This document shows, piece after piece, positions 11,132-23,920 of a stretch of DNA of 64,000 nucleotides (position 1 is the stretch's first letter; every line of letters begins with the position of its first letter). Source of the DNA: Anadara kagoshimensis (taxonomy: Eukaryota; Mollusca; Bivalvia; Arcoida; Arcidae); assembly GCA_021292105.1 (NCBI GenBank), contig CM037862.1, positions 3,232,501-3,296,500 of the forward strand, read 5' to 3'. A program made the translations under genes and the position numbers. The notes below the pieces were generated by a model, which saw only the letters and a program-made list of their open reading frames with translations, made no database searches and was not told the DNA's origin.

Positions 11132-14100
11132 TTAACCCTTTTCTGGTTTCTTGATAGGACACACAACAACGGGAACAGGAGAATGATGTAACAAATAGTC
11201 ACTAACACTTCCTAGCAACGTTCGTCTAATATTACCTTGACCTCTAGTTCCAGTAACAATAACTGTAGCATTAACCTCAACTGCTGCACTTAAAATACCA
11301 GCTCCGGGTTTAGGTGCATGTGCACTCTTCACTATCCCATTCATCTACAAAAGAAAAATGGAAGTAAACACCCAATGGAATAGTTTCAAAATGGGAATTG
11401 TCTTAAAACGTTCGAAAAATAGTCATCTATTTAAAGCACACAAAATATATAAATATGATGTAATTTATAGAGAATAATTAAGCTTCGTAGAATAATATTT
11501 AGACCATTAGGAGATTGTTTACATATTTATGATTTATTACGTAGTAATGGTTTTATGTTGAATGATTCCAATATGTGTGTATGCCTTTTCCTCTTTTACC
11601 CTTTATAATATTCTGCCGTGTTCAAGTACATGTTTTTTAAATACATTTTTTACTTCTTATTGTCAGTTCGATGATGTCATAAAAACATCAATTTAGCCTA
11701 TGTCTGAGTTAACAACTAAGGTCCTGTTCTCACTTACGGTCAATTTTGTATCATAATATGGGTTTTCTTAATGGGGTATACCTTGACGTTAATACACAAC
11801 TATTTTATCCATTGGATATGAGATAGCATCAGTTGAACTTCCGGGGACATGCGATGTTAACGTTTTAAAACATGCCTCGTAATATTCACTGATCACGTTG
11901 TACGCTAGCAAACCCCATTAAACCTCAACAAACTTGAAAAATCAAAACAAATGATAAAGCTGATAATGAAAGATTAAACGCAATGAAATAAGTTCTTTGT
12001 GAATTAAATGTAAGGTCGTCGATACTTTAAAAACGTGTCACATTCTTCTGGCGAGAATATTGTTTGTACAAAGTTCATATATTAACAGCTGACAGTCTCC
12101 TGGTGAAAAGCACGTATATCATTTCACTTAATGAGATAAAAAAATTAAATATCATAATGGGAGTAATTGTATGTCAATGGAAGGTTATGTAAAGATTTTT
12201 GCAGCAAACTTCAAACAATTTTATTCGAACAATGTAAATGATTTGATATATAGCACCTAAAGCATTGTTTTGTTTTCTTAAGATGACATACATGTATTTG
12301 TGTAGAAACCTTTATCTCAACACCAACGCGTACTCAAGTCAATATTCAAATGACAAATAAACAATTAAACAAGACCTGGTGAATAAATATTAAGCTCACT
12401 AAACCAAACAACCCCTTACCCCTAATGCTAAATAAACCCAATATTGACTTAATCATGATTGCAAGTCTAAGAGCAAAGCTTATGATAAAGAATAAACTTA
12501 AGAACATTCGGATATAGGGTAGATAAAATAATGAATTCATTACAAGAAGAAATAGCAATAGCAGAAATCGCCAATGCTTTCGTGAAACAATTGACAAGCA
12601 CCGGAATAGTCATTCAATGAAAGTTCAACCTTCCTATTGTACCTAAGCAATTTACACATTTAACCAGTTATAATATGCTCAAAAGGTCCAAAAAGGCTTA
12701 TGTTTTTAAATGTGTTTAGTACTCTGTAAAGTAAGAATTACCATGTGGTTTGGTTACACTATTTTTACTTTCCCATTGTAGTTTTCCAGCAATCCAACCA
12801 ATTAAAATGGTTTAGTTATAAATATTTCATAGAAAAAAGTATTAATACACTTAATAACTGTAAACCAAGTTCGATAATATAAATAAGATACTTACATTTA
12901 AATCTTTCAGTAATTTAGCATAATCTACCAGTTTACTTTGTATTCTTTTAACTTCATGTTGTAGTAGTAACTTAAAGGCTTCGTAATCTACAGAGTGTGG
13001 TGCTGTAACATAATAATGTAATTAGGTACGTTAGGTACGTGATTACAACATTGCATGACATCTGTAGTTCCACACAAATTAGTTCCAAAGTTTTTACTTT
13101 GCTTTTGGATTGTGGTTCGGATTAGTATGTTTGTTTTTTTTATTAATTGATTACTTTGGGAGCACCCAGCCTGATTTTCCTGGTAACAGTTTATGTGTTT
13201 AACCTATTTGTCAGCCAAAAAATTTTAACTTTATTTTGGAATTTTTGTTTGGACATGGCTTGGTATGTTTGTTTTTTATTTTTACTTTGCCTGTACCTAG
13301 TCTTTTTCTACATTTTGTTACAAAAGTTACTTATCCAAACAGTATTCATCGACCACCTTATTACATGTGTAATGTGGTATGTTTATCTTCCCTTGTTCTG
13401 TTCATTTTAATCGTGCTCTTAGTTGCTTATCCTATTATATAAAACATATGTGTTTCGTAGTTCAGTAAACTAAACATGATGATAGATGTTGTTAAAAGTA
13501 CAGTGCACGTCCATTGTATGACATTTTATAATCAGGTCTCAGCATTTGCGCGTCGATGGCATGGTAGATAGGTTACAGGACTTAAAATGTATTTTACAAT
13601 TTTAGGAGGTTTTAAAATCAGTGTTTAATGCTGGTGTTTCTCTTGTAACGTATTTTATATCCCACTTATCTTAATTACATTGGTTGTGATAATTTCCAAG
13701 AGTTTTCAGTTGCAATTTTCCATTTTGCACAGCGACAGTAATATGCACCATATTATACAATTATATCAATGCCCGTTCGACATAGAGATGAATTTATGTA
13801 ATCAATGGCCTCAGTATGTTTCTTTAGTGATTCATTGAATGCAGCTGTTCATTTCATATTTCGTTAATACATAAAATTTTGTTTTAATTAAAGATGGTGT
13901 GCTTGCTATAAGCTACTTATACTTAATAATAATTAAACTGCTCAATTATGCAGAATACCTGAAGTAATGACATCACTTAGTTCTACACAATACACAAGAA
14001 ATACTTTATCCTCGAACCTGTGAAGATGTTCCGCATAAACTAAAATATAAAAACGAAAAATCCAATAAGGCATGTTGTATTAATTACTCATTTGGGGAAT

Positions 14101-17100
14101 CCCTGGAGTTTAATTTATTAGGTGGTTAATCAGTGCTCAAAAAATAATTATAATGTTTGCTCAATTCATATTTACTTTTGACATGTATTGCTCTTTTAGT
14201 GGACATTTGAGAGAAAGCCTTGGTTTTACTACTGTCAAGTGTTACATTGTATATAGCTCTGTGAACATATTCAGCATAAACATAAACGTAGATACATTTT
14301 TCAGATAAAGGTTGTTCTTAAGATCAGGTGCAAATCTCAAAAAATAGAAAACAAACATTTTAATCTAACGGTTTTTACTTATTACTAAAATTACTAAAAT
14401 TTAAATAGCTACGTTATAATAAATATTTTCTTCTATTGTTTGTAAAATTAGTAATCTTTGATGATATAGTCACTAAAGCATCTGTGTAACTCTTTGCGAT
14501 AGTACGAAAATACATTTTTATTTCCCATTTGGAACCGTAAAGATGAAGTACCAGAAAGTATTGCAATAAATCATAAAGGGTTTGTTTATAATTTTATCTT
14601 AAAAGCAATCTGAAGAACAAAGGTTTTCATCATGTAATTCTGTTACTGAATCGTTTTACAAAATGTTATTTTATATACGCCAACACCTCAAGTAAAACCT
14701 GTTTTTGCTTTGAATCACATTTAAAACAACTGACTATAAAAACAAGCGCTGCGCTGAATGTATTTGGTAGTACCACCAAACCAGGGATAATTATAACCAG
14801 ATAATTCCTTACCAAATGATTGATGAACGTTTAATGGATTACACTTAACAATAAAAGAAGAAAAACTACGTGTAAAGTTTTTCACAAGCGCAATTATCCA
14901 CAGTTCAAATATCACAGCTTTAAAATACACAGCAGTTTATATAAAATATCCCATCTCCGAAGTAATGACTTTGTCACATTTTCTTTATTAGTGCTAATGG
15001 TTCTATATTATTCTTTGATCCTAAAATGTTTCAAAGCTTTAAAAATATCCAACCGTTTATATAAAATATTAGTATTCCATCTTTGATGTAATGCTTTTTT
15101 ATCACCCAGCTTATGTACTATAGTATTCTTTAAAACCTCCCATTGTAATGGTTTTCAGGTCGATATGGTTTCTGACTTGGTCCATCAAATGGCAAATTCA
15201 TTTACTCATAAAGTATGATTGTATAAAGCTCTATCGGTATTTCATGATAATATGTTAACACTGGGTATTGATTCACAATACTGTGTGATACACACAAATA
15301 CAAACGCTTCTGATTAATATTTTACCCCAAGTCAATTGAGAATGACATGTATTAATTTTTGGTCTTTTTATAAACATTTAATCGACCACAAACATACAAG
15401 TACATATCCAAATCACAATCCGACATGAAAAGTAAAGAATTTGAAAACTGAGAAATTAAGTTAAACACGTAACCTTCCACCATCGAAAGTTTTGTGTTCT
15501 CCGGAAGTATAACCATCTCGTATTTAGATAGCTACATCCGTCAAGTGTAAAAATCAAATTAAACACAAACATACCGCTCCATGTCTAAATCACAACCCCA
15601 AAGAAAAGTAAAACAGACATAAGATGAGACAAATGTTCTTTTCTCATAAACAAACTAAAAGTATAAATCATTTAAGCATTTAACGACATCAGAAGTGCTA
15701 GGACCAAAATTGAACATTTTGAAATATTTATAAGATGTTTAGATGAGAAAAAAGGATCAAAATTTATTTTACCAAATCCACGCTACGTAATATAAACAAA
15801 CAACATTATATAACGAAGAATGTGTCAAGATTTGATGCTGAAAATGTATGTTACACTTACAAGCCTAACGATAGATTTACTTAATTTTGACAACAAATTT
15901 ATATTAAGATGTGTTATAATAAATAATACCCACATACAGGTTCCCGAGAGTTTAATATATCTAGACTTTACTTCATCTGAATTTAAAAATACGAAAATAT
16001 ACACGTATTTTATAGACCGGTATGTTTTTGTCTGATTTATGCCATTGTTTGTTTACACAGAATCTGTATAAAATTAGTGACAATTGATAATCGATACTAC
16101 AAGTAGGAATAACGACATTTAAGATTCGATCTTGTACTTGAGTTTATAATGTCTTTCAGCAAATCAATTATCACGGACAAGTGTTCAGTAACAGATATTT
16201 GGTTCGTCCGTAATAAACAAGTCAAAAATTATTTTGAAATATTTTAAAAGGAAATTGCTCTTATTTGCATCGATATCAAAATTTATGTCCAACTCAAATT
16301 CCCAAAGCAATGTAAACACTGCGAAATCTGGCAAATTAAGTTAATTAATGGATTTGCTTAGTCCATCACGGCGAGGGAACCCAACTTTGATATCGCGGCT
16401 AAGAAACACACAATTACTGTTTATGCTAGATAAGTAGTACATTTTGTATATACAATATACATATGGTGTGATGTACATCTGCTTTGGTTTCTGTTTTAGT
16501 TTTGATTGATGAAAGAAATCTTTTTCTTCCATCTTCCTATGTTTGAGATAGAGGTTTTCGCTTGAAGAAACGATGGAAAAAATTGCTATCTTCACCTCCA
16601 CGTGCAGCTTTTAGTGACGTCACAATCAAAAGACCATTGAATGACGTCATATCGTGGAGACATGACGTCGTCTTGTGGGAAAATGACACCCGAGTCTCAA
16701 ATATTTAGATATTTTCACTGCGTTTCAAATGTTATTTTGGAAGATTAGAATAAATGGCTTTGTTTTCTAGTTTATACTTTTTGTATAAACCAAAATCAGG
16801 AACATTCTGTCCGATGGTCATATTTATTTTTATGTAAAACGTTAAATAACAAAGATGGCGTCGATGTCGATGTGACTGATCCTTCAAGCAAAACATTGTC
16901 ATCAAAATGGAAGAAAAAGAATAAATCATGAGTTTCTCCATGCCTCGTCTCCGACTGAAATATTCAACCCCTCCGGGTGAGATTTCCCTATCCTACATGG
17001 ATACTCATAATAGATTCTATTAATCTCCGTATCTTCATTTATAAAAGGTCGGATGGTAAAGTAAATTTTACTGCATTAAATAGCATGTATCTTTCTTTTT

Positions 17101-17481
17101 TTTTTTAAATAATCAACAGTTTCAATTCATAACAGTTATACTATAGTTAAATGTGAAAATAAAAGAAATAGTTTATCAAAAAGTATACATATTCTGTAGT
17201 TCTTGTTGTTTTTATTTATTTTTGTGTTTTCCAATTCTAACAACTAACACATTTTTAACTAATGCTAACCTCATTAATTGCACTATATACCGAGTTCCAT
17301 AAGTTTAAATAAAAATGAAAGTTACACAAAATAGCATCCAATAAGTAATAAAACCTTAGAAGTAAAATACAAATAAAATATACTTACAGTAAAGTGCACG
17401 TGTTGCATGTTCACTTCCATCAAAAGCTATCACAACTGTTTTAGGTTTTCTCTTCCTAGCTTTCGGTTCTTTAGCAGCCAT
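11132..17481 (-). CDS. Universal stress protein gene B (4 coding exons, 164 aa)
   Basis: The coding exons are 17388-17481, 13959-14039, 12896-13002 and 11132-11344; introns are 3348, 956 and 1551 bp, all GT-AG. The joined frame is 495 nt. Residues 1-14 form a Lys/Arg-rich leader. Residues 15-31 give the first strand and the VVIAFDGS segment. Exon 2 supplies KVFLVYCVE, and exon 3 a long helix (about 64-94). Exon 4 gives [12 protein letters not shown] and the UspA ATP-binding signature G126-x2-G129-x9-G139-S140, ending [16 protein letters not shown]. The length fits single-domain USPs. The ATG sits in AACAATGG. The family binds ATP and is tied to stress responses; the cellular role here is inferred. 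Exon 4 begins MNG, where C, D and E have ING. Introns 1 and 2 carry retroelement tails. Confidence 0.92.
13071..13280 (+). repeat. Retroelement tail fragments in intron 2 of gene B
   Basis: Two partial tails lie in a row: 'tttgcttttggattgtggttcgg...tatgtttg' (13093-13136), then 'gggagcacccagcc...cctggtaacagtttatgtgttt' with a second 'tttggacatggcttggtatgtttg'. They are opposite in strand to the gene. Copies C, D and E carry a tail at the same intron position (26885, 40361, 56901). Confidence 0.5.
14900..15215. repeat. Short tandem duplication inside intron 1 (about 110-130 bp units)
   Basis: The pattern 'ccgtttatataaaatat' / 'tcccatct..gaagtaatga' / 'tttattattct..' appears twice here (starting near 14930 and 15050), with a further partial unit to 15215. 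The same structure recurs in intron 1 of C, D and E (near 28720, 42210 and 58730). It is noncoding. Confidence 0.4.
15386..15610 (-). repeat. Two adjacent retroelement tails in intron 1 of gene B
   Basis: On the minus strand there are two tail ends ('ggttgtgatttagacatgg' and 'ggattgtgatttggatatg'), about 165 bp apart, with the 'acttccgg' and 'gtagctatctaaata' blocks between. They are in the same orientation as the gene. The equivalents are 29149-29395, 42621-42850 and 59149-59372. Confidence 0.5.
16265..16380 (-). repeat. Retroelement tail fragment in intron 1 of gene B
   Basis: The reverse complement shows 'cgccgtgatggacta...acttaatttgccagatttcgcagtgtttac', then 'tttgggaatttgagttggacata', a diverged tail. 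It is the counterpart of positions 1-112 in gene A. Confidence 0.45.
16522..17025. other. Gene B-specific ~500-bp insertion in intron 1
   Basis: Flanking sequence on both sides aligns with the uninterrupted stretches in C (30200-30250), D (43840-43880) and E (60320-60370), so about 500 bp has been added here. It is less AT-rich than its surroundings and includes 'ccccctccgggtgag'-like sequence near 16965-16982. Two minus-strand open frames (16341-16601 extends in, and 16732-16941) show no family I recognise. Its origin is unknown; no terminal repeats are visible. Confidence 0.4.
16615..16670. promoter_or_regulatory. Cluster of CRE/ATF-like sites in intron 1 of gene B
   Basis: There are two perfect TGACGTCA palindromes (16615-16622 and 16642-16649) and one TGACGTCG (16663-16670) within 56 bp. 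They are about 0.8 kb downstream of the gene B start codon and inside the B-specific insertion. TGACGTCA is the CREB/ATF consensus. Regulatory use is inference. Confidence 0.35.
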
Positions 17482-18001
17482 TGTTTACCCAGCCGACTAC
17501 CTCCCTCCTCGTATCAACACCAATGGAATCATGTGGATATGTACTGGTATTGATCTCTCGTACAAATTCGCAAGCCAAACACTGTTTATATACAATACTC
17601 AGACTGTTTAATCAGGCCAAGTTGAACGTATTTTTTCAATATCGGTAAACTTTTAACCGTGAAATGTGATAATATGATTGCTCTGTAGTATTGTTAATGT
17701 AAGCATAAATAGTCCAACTTGGCAAAATAATCGAATAAAGTGTCAATTTTATGTCATATGTAGTATCAGTATAATTTATTGACCGTGATAGGGCAAAAAA
17801 TTCATATAATACGTTTTGATATGAGAGGTACAAGATGAGATTTTAAATCAAGTGTTCGTTGTTCGAAGCATTGAGGTAGTAAGGAGTCACCTGATGAAAT
17901 AAATCCCATTTTACTCAGCTGATGTATAGCATGCAACATGACACCGCCTTTGATGGTTTTTTGTCTTATTTTGAATACACAAGAATATTATTATCTTTTT
18001 G
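17482..18001. other. 5' UTR/promoter flank of gene B
   Basis: This block is conserved in all five units and includes the TATA box. Further upstream is a conserved stretch with 'gcataaatagtccaact' (near 17702). I see no coding exon. Confidence 0.5.
17585..17592 (-). promoter_or_regulatory. Putative TATA box of USP gene B
   Basis: The minus strand reads TATATAAA within TGTATATAAACAG, 104 bp upstream of the ATG at 17481. It is conserved in A, D and E. Confidence 0.55.
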
Positions 18002-19640
18002 TGCTTAATTGGGTGTTTAACTTACAAATTCCTTCTATTTTGGATTGAACAACAACAGTTTCAATCACCAAATTTTTATCAACAGAAATAACTAACGATT
18101 TGTCGGCACTGATACAGGAAATAGACGCACTTGCGTTTGATGCATGGAAATATTTATAAATTTATAGCTCATGAATTCGTTGAAACAGACAAAGATAGTG
18201 ATTTAATGACAAATTACAAGCAATAACCGTGCATCACTATTGCATTCAATAATTGTTACATGATTTGAAGCTAATATCTTAATCGTTGTTTTGCTTTTTA
18301 GACACAGCAAAATAAAATTACTGTAAACCATGTTTTAGCGGCAGTTGTAATTTAGCGCAATTGACGATAAGAGTGTCAGCGTTAAAATAAAACTGCAGAT
18401 AAAATTACAAAAAGCAGTATTCTACAGCGCTTGGGCATTGACGTACGTTGAATGGTCATATAGTTGATTTTAAAAAAATAGCCTTTGTTCTGAATGACAC
18501 TGGTGTGAAAAAATGGTATGGCTTCCATCAATATATTCGCGTATGATAAGTAATAAGGGATTAATTACTCAGTCGACTAGCCACCGACAAGCGGATTTAA
18601 GGATAAATTAGGGAACGTTCTTGAAAATATGTTAATTACCAGCCATTGATGTGATACTTACATTTGGGCAAGTCTCATTTTCAGGTAATTAATTTTAATT
18701 TTCCAGTTGATGACTTCAATCATTAAAGAATTAACAATTAATATTAACAAATTAGACCCATTATGTTGGAATTGTTTATTTTTCTCTTTTCCCAAAACAA
18801 AGTACAAAAATTAGAAAACTAGCAGAATAAGTAAAATAAGTTAATTTCCATCAAAAATATGGGACATATCTCTGAACAATAAATACATCCAGCTTTCCAC
18901 ATCCACCAAATATGGAATCAAAGTTTAGAATTAAAGGTACAAGAAACCGTGTTTTTTCTTAGTGTTTTTGTATTTTTGGTTGTATTCAATATCATACATG
19001 TTTTGATTGTAAATACTTTATTTGATTTTAAAACCCATTCAATGTTGTCTTTTATTACATTTTAACGTTTTCACCATAGAATTGTCTGAAACCACTTATA
19101 TGTCTTAGAACGATAAACAACTCAATTATACTTTATTCATAATTACATAAACACCGTTGTTCGTTTCACAATGATTTTTGTGTTTAATTGGGTGTTTAAC
19201 TTACACAATATTCCTTCTATTTTGGATTGAACAACAACAGTTTCAATCACCAAATCTTTACTTTATCAACAGTATAACAGTATAGTTTTATAACTAACGA
19301 TTAGTCGGCACTGATACAGGAAATAGACAAAATCATAACTTCATTTATAAAACCACATATAATGGCGCCTTTAATAAATTAAACACTATGTGCAGTCTGA
19401 GGGGGTGTTTAACATATAGATTAATTATATTAATGAAGATAATTTACAATACACTTATTATTTGTGTTATTAAACCAACATACAACATACTTGCATTTGA
19501 TGCATTAAAATATTTATTATTAATAGCTCATAAATTCGATGAAACAGACAAAGAAAGTGCTTCAGTGACAAATTACATGCATCAGCATTGCATTCAATAA
19601 TTGCAACATAAATTGACACTAATATATTAATCGTTGTTTT
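18002..19640. repeat. Local duplication upstream of gene B (about 18002-18300 and 19184-19640)
   Basis: The two intervals share 'ttaattgggtgtttaact', 'ggattgaacaacaacag', 'tcggcactgatacagg' and the 'aaatagac' block. Units C and D have the region once (32387-32800 and 49070-49400). The B unit therefore carries an extra partial copy, separated by about 0.9 kb that includes a retroelement tail. Confidence 0.5.
18790..18945 (-). repeat. Decayed retroelement tail upstream of gene B
   Basis: The reverse complement shows the tail blocks 'ggatgtggaaagctgg', 'ttgatggaaattaactta' and 'ttttgtactttgttttggg'. It is the counterpart of 1972-2690 (A) and 31970-32150 (C). The head-to-head plus-strand partner seen in A, D and E is missing in B and C. 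Confidence 0.45.
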
Positions 19641-21277
19641 GCTTGTTATTTAATTATTTCAACGTTTGTTATATTCCAGAAATAATTGTATTCCTATATC
19701 GTAGGTATATTGATATAAGACAAGCTTTATGGGTAATACTTTACAAAAGAATGAAATATTCTTTGTTTTTGTTTAAAGTTAGGACAAGCTAGTTTAATAA
19801 TCAGTCATCTTTTTTCTTCATAACGCTGTAAAGAACCAAAAATGTTATTAATTAGATCCAGTGCCAAGTTAAAATCGAAAGTTTTACAATAAATGGTATC
19901 AGTCTTTTTATCTGTTTGTGTCCTGTTTTTGTTGCATTTTGTCTTTTATATCTACATTCCAATTTAATTTCATCTTTATCCGTGTAACATTCTCTCAGTA
20001 GCAAAATGTATTCTATTTATAATGCCATAACAGTAATAAAGTTGATAGGTTTTAGATATTGCAAAGATTTTGACATTATAAAAATGAAGATTGTATCATT
20101 CCATTTACTCATAAATATGAATACAGATGGTAATCACTCAGATTAATCATAGCCATAAACTTCTCTTGTAATAACCATTATTCTACACGACTATTATTAT
20201 AAACCACTTCCACAATACTAATGAGTTTAAATGGTCATTAATTCTCATTGTTGTAAATAAAAAATGGCAATATCAAAATTAATATTTGAAAGGGCTTTTT
20301 CAAATATAATGCCTCTTTGAATATTATCATTGAAATAGTTAAATAGACTATTTATTAGGTAATGGATGTTTTTATTTTTTGTTAGATAACGAAAATAATG
20401 AACTCGTAAAGATGCGTCTAAAGTATAACTCTAAGCCAACGAATAAGTGTCGAATCGGCATATCACTGTCGGTCTTTACTAGCTTATCTCGTTATCTTAT
20501 AGGCAGTTTCTATGTATCTTTCAGCAGATTTTCGGACACAACTATCCATATTTTGGCCTCACGGCAGCCAAGCTTCCTCTCCTTTCGTTAACTAGATGTA
20601 AAACTTTAAACAGATCAGTACTGTTTAATACAAATTCATTTTGATAATGTCGATGATAGGATTTGTTGTAGAAAACATGATCGTACATTCCGTAATGTAA
20701 TAAAGATACATAGATACATACGAAATGTTGACGACGACCATAGTTCAGATTTTCTTTCACTCTTTGTTGCTTTGTTTAATTTATTGAAAAAATCGTTGAA
20801 GGTCAAATCAGTAGCACTGATGTCTTACAATCAATTGAAAATTAATATATCCATACAATCATATCTACATAATATTTAGAATTTATTTCTGCAATAATCG
20901 AGAATCAAAATGGATACTGCTGTATATAAATTCTACTTTTTTCACGTTGATGCTTTGTTTGACTGGACATTGCAGTGTGTGCTTCTTTACAATTATTGTT
21001 AGCGTACTTCTTCTTGGCTTGCTGCTATTTTGCCAACAATTTATTATACGGTATTCACGCAAACTTCAAGTTACAAGTATATGGGTTGTTAAGTTGCTTA
21101 GTGTCGAAGGCATTTAGAATCATAAACTGAATGAATATTTCCAATCAATTCGAATGTACCTTAACTTTTATTTCTTAAATTATGTTTTGTTTTCATCGAC
21201 AGTTTTCAGAACATACATGGATTAGTATGTTTGTTTTTGATATACAATTGAATATAAACCACGCCAATTCTGATTTT
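19641..21277. other. Intergenic array sequence between genes B and C
   Basis: This aligns with 3840-5280, 32820-34450 and 49500-51070. I see no gene, RNA or element boundary in it. Confidence 0.4.
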
Positions 21278-21446
21278 ACATTTGGGTGGTGTAGCTAGCT
21301 TAAGAGAAAATACATGTCCTTTCAAAGTACCCGGCCTCACATCTTTACTTGTAATTCACGTGTTTAACTTAATTTGTCAGTTCCCAAAATTTGTTCTTTG
21401 CTTTGGAATTGGGATGGGACAAAGGTCAAAATGTTTTTGGTCATAC
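21278..21446 (+). repeat. Retroelement tail-only fragment
   Basis: The tail blocks are 'ggtgtagctagcttaagag', 'aaagtacccggcctcac', 'aattcacgtgtttaactt' and 'ggaattgggatgggaca'. There is no RT coding part. It is at the same place as the tails at 5281, 34459 and 51081. Confidence 0.55.
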
Positions 21447-22620
21447 ACTATTACCTCGAAATACTCAAGATGTTAACAATTGTTTAATATAAATTCCTTT
21501 TACCTTGTGTCAATATACGGGAACTTTTTCTCAATTCTGATTAATGTCCTTTACTGTGTTTGTATTTGTTTTGAGTGATGTTGCCATTGTCAAATGTATT
21601 CTGATCCACTGCAGATGTCACAACATTAGCTAAGTTTTATTTTAAACCAAAATCCTGTTTTTGTTATAGATGTGCTTTTAGGATTCGTATTGCTTAATCA
21701 AAACCAAACGCCATTCAACAGGATTACACCTTGGGGAATCATTGTCGACGACAATTCTAATAACTAATCACAGATTGGGTTTTTTATGGATACTGTACGA
21801 TACAGAATCCTTTTTACGACATTATTTTGTATTCTTAATTAGATTTTAAACCGCTTTGTTCTTAACATGGTATTAAAGTACTTAAAACATATTAAAAAAG
21901 GAAATCAGCCTTCAATATATGTCTTATGCCACAGAATATTACTATAAACTTTATGACTTACAACTGACATTGTCATTTAGTTTTTATAATAGAACAGCGG
22001 AATCTGTGACATACAATATGTTCATTACACTTCGCAAAACCAAAAGCATCCAAGTAAATGAAACAATTAATGATGAATTCTGTTAAAGAATACAAGACAA
22101 GAAAATACAAACAAATGCATTCATTGAGGTAGTTTCAGTGCTGACGCAATCCTGTCTCAATGCGATGCATCGTAGACCCGTCAGTTATAATGTTATTACT
22201 ACTATTGTAAACGATTTGCTGAGAACACGTTGTATTTTAGTGCTGTATGTATCTTTGTTGTTTAATAAATTGATTCTTTACGATCCCATTTACTGTATAA
22301 CGTTACTATCTGATTTTGTGATATTAGGTAATATCTAACAAAGAAGCAGTTCACAGCCATCTGATTTAATTCCGTACTGTAATTGATAGCCAGTAGATTA
22401 AATTGCGTGTACGTAATTATCAATTACTGAAATGCGAGGACTAAATAGCTACTGAAATTGTTTTGTATAAAAAAACTGTCTGCGACATAAAACAAATAAA
22501 AAACATATTTAATATCGTCTAACCATATTTGTTATATGTCCATGTTTAAATCCGTGTTGGAGCATTATTTAGTTTATTCCATTCGATATTCCCTACACGA
22601 ACTATTTAACAAAAAGTTAA
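21447..22620. other. Intergenic array sequence between genes B and C
   Basis: This is shared with the other units. It contains the ATGCATCGTAGACC block, here within a 66-codon open frame (22138-22338). I see no splice-supported gene. Confidence 0.4.
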
Positions 22621-22700
22621 TTCACGTGTCTAACCTAACTTGTCAGTTCTGCTTCTGGATTGTAATTCAGACATGGATTAATATGTTTGTTTATGATTGA
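22621..22700 (+). repeat. Retroelement tail, remnant of a deleted RT fragment
   Basis: Only 'ttcacgtgtctaacctaac' through 'tggattaatatgtttg' remains. In the unit before gene B the same site holds the full RT fragment (7379-8115). D (36238-36318) and E (52025-52104) have the same short remnant with the same left junction. Confidence 0.6.
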
Positions 22701-23319
22701 AAGGTCAAAAAAAAGATACCGTTCAATTTATTCCGATGTGCCATATAATAACATGTCAAATCTTATCTTCTTCTGGAAACTGAATGATGTTGCTTCTGAG
22801 ATTAATATTGTCTTCAGTGGTGTTATGGTAAGGTTTATTGTTGTAATGATGATAAAATTTTTCAGTGTCCTGTATATCGGTTAAATATACGGTGTGAAGT
22901 ACATGCTTTATCTTCTGTACAAGCTATTCCCTCCTATTACTAATTGTCAGTTTGGTAACTAAACTACGTGTTTTGATGTCATGTATTTCATATTGTTGGG
23001 TATTTGAGCTTTCTTATGGATTTAAATTTTAATGTTTATGGTCTCTTGTTATAATATTGATTTGATTCGTATTGGCAAAGAAACATTAATCACAATTACT
23101 GTAATGGCGATGCCTAGCTTAATTTTTTCTTCAAATTTATCTTTAAAGAGATTTCCTTTGGGTTTATATAGTTTTTTATTTACATCATCTTGATTCACAT
23201 ATAAAACAAAAATATAGTGACAAAACCATCATTAAATGATAGAGGTTTTTTACATAATATTTTGTTTGAAAATATAAATTTCCAACAACTACCGGTATAC
23301 TAATGTGAATAAACTTGCT
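22701..23319. other. Intergenic array sequence upstream of the RT fragment
   Basis: This is shared with 8116-8586, 36320-36930 and 52105-52690. It has no feature I can support; the hAT element present in the B unit is absent. Confidence 0.4.
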
Positions 23320-23920
23320 GATGTGTTTCTTCAAAACACAATTTATGTAGAACCTTGTCAAAACCTGAAAGAAGACTGTATCTAAATCATTCCACCTAAC
23401 ATCTACATTCTATCTGCAAATAATCATAAATATAGAGAATATGTGAATGTCATCTAACAAAGTGAGCTTGAAACTGTACAAACACAAATTTGGCAATACC
23501 CAAATAATTCTTCAATTTGTGCTTCATATTTCGACTTGTATCCCGATTGTGATTGAATACGATAGGCTACATCTGAAGCTATATGAAAAATTTTATGATT
23601 TCAATATTTCCATTGTCAACTTACCTTCTCTATGTCACAATATACCTGCTTTTTCTACTTATGTTATATTTGTTTTACTGTTAATATGCTATGGTGGAGA
23701 TTGTTGTCACTACGGGAAATAACACAACGAAGCACGCTATTGATTCAGGGATAAATAAGCCTAAGATTTCCAAAGCCTTCAAAACATTTCATGGTCGCCA
23801 TCACAATAATTTTGATAAATATGATGTCTCTCTATCCAAAATTACCCTGGATATATTTGACGCCACATAGTTTCATGTTTCTTTCATTCTCAATTTTATT
23901 TCCAAATAGCGACTGTAGCT
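23320..23920 (+). mobile_element. RT retroelement 3' fragment near gene C
   Basis: This decayed RT C-terminal region includes the blocks RLHLKLYEKFYDFNISIVNL and HNIPAFSTYVIFVLLLICYGG. After a frame change it continues with an FHGRHHN..KYDVSLSKITLDIF-like end and a stop at 23868. It is the counterpart of 9958-10515. It keeps about 123 bp (23493-23615) that D and E have lost. Confidence 0.6.

Noticed and set aside
12346-12597. Minus-strand open frame with membrane-like composition in intron 3 of gene B, with counterparts at 26164 and 55429
   Set aside because: The counterparts share DNA but not protein sequence (frame lost between B and C). No splice logic links it to the USP exons.
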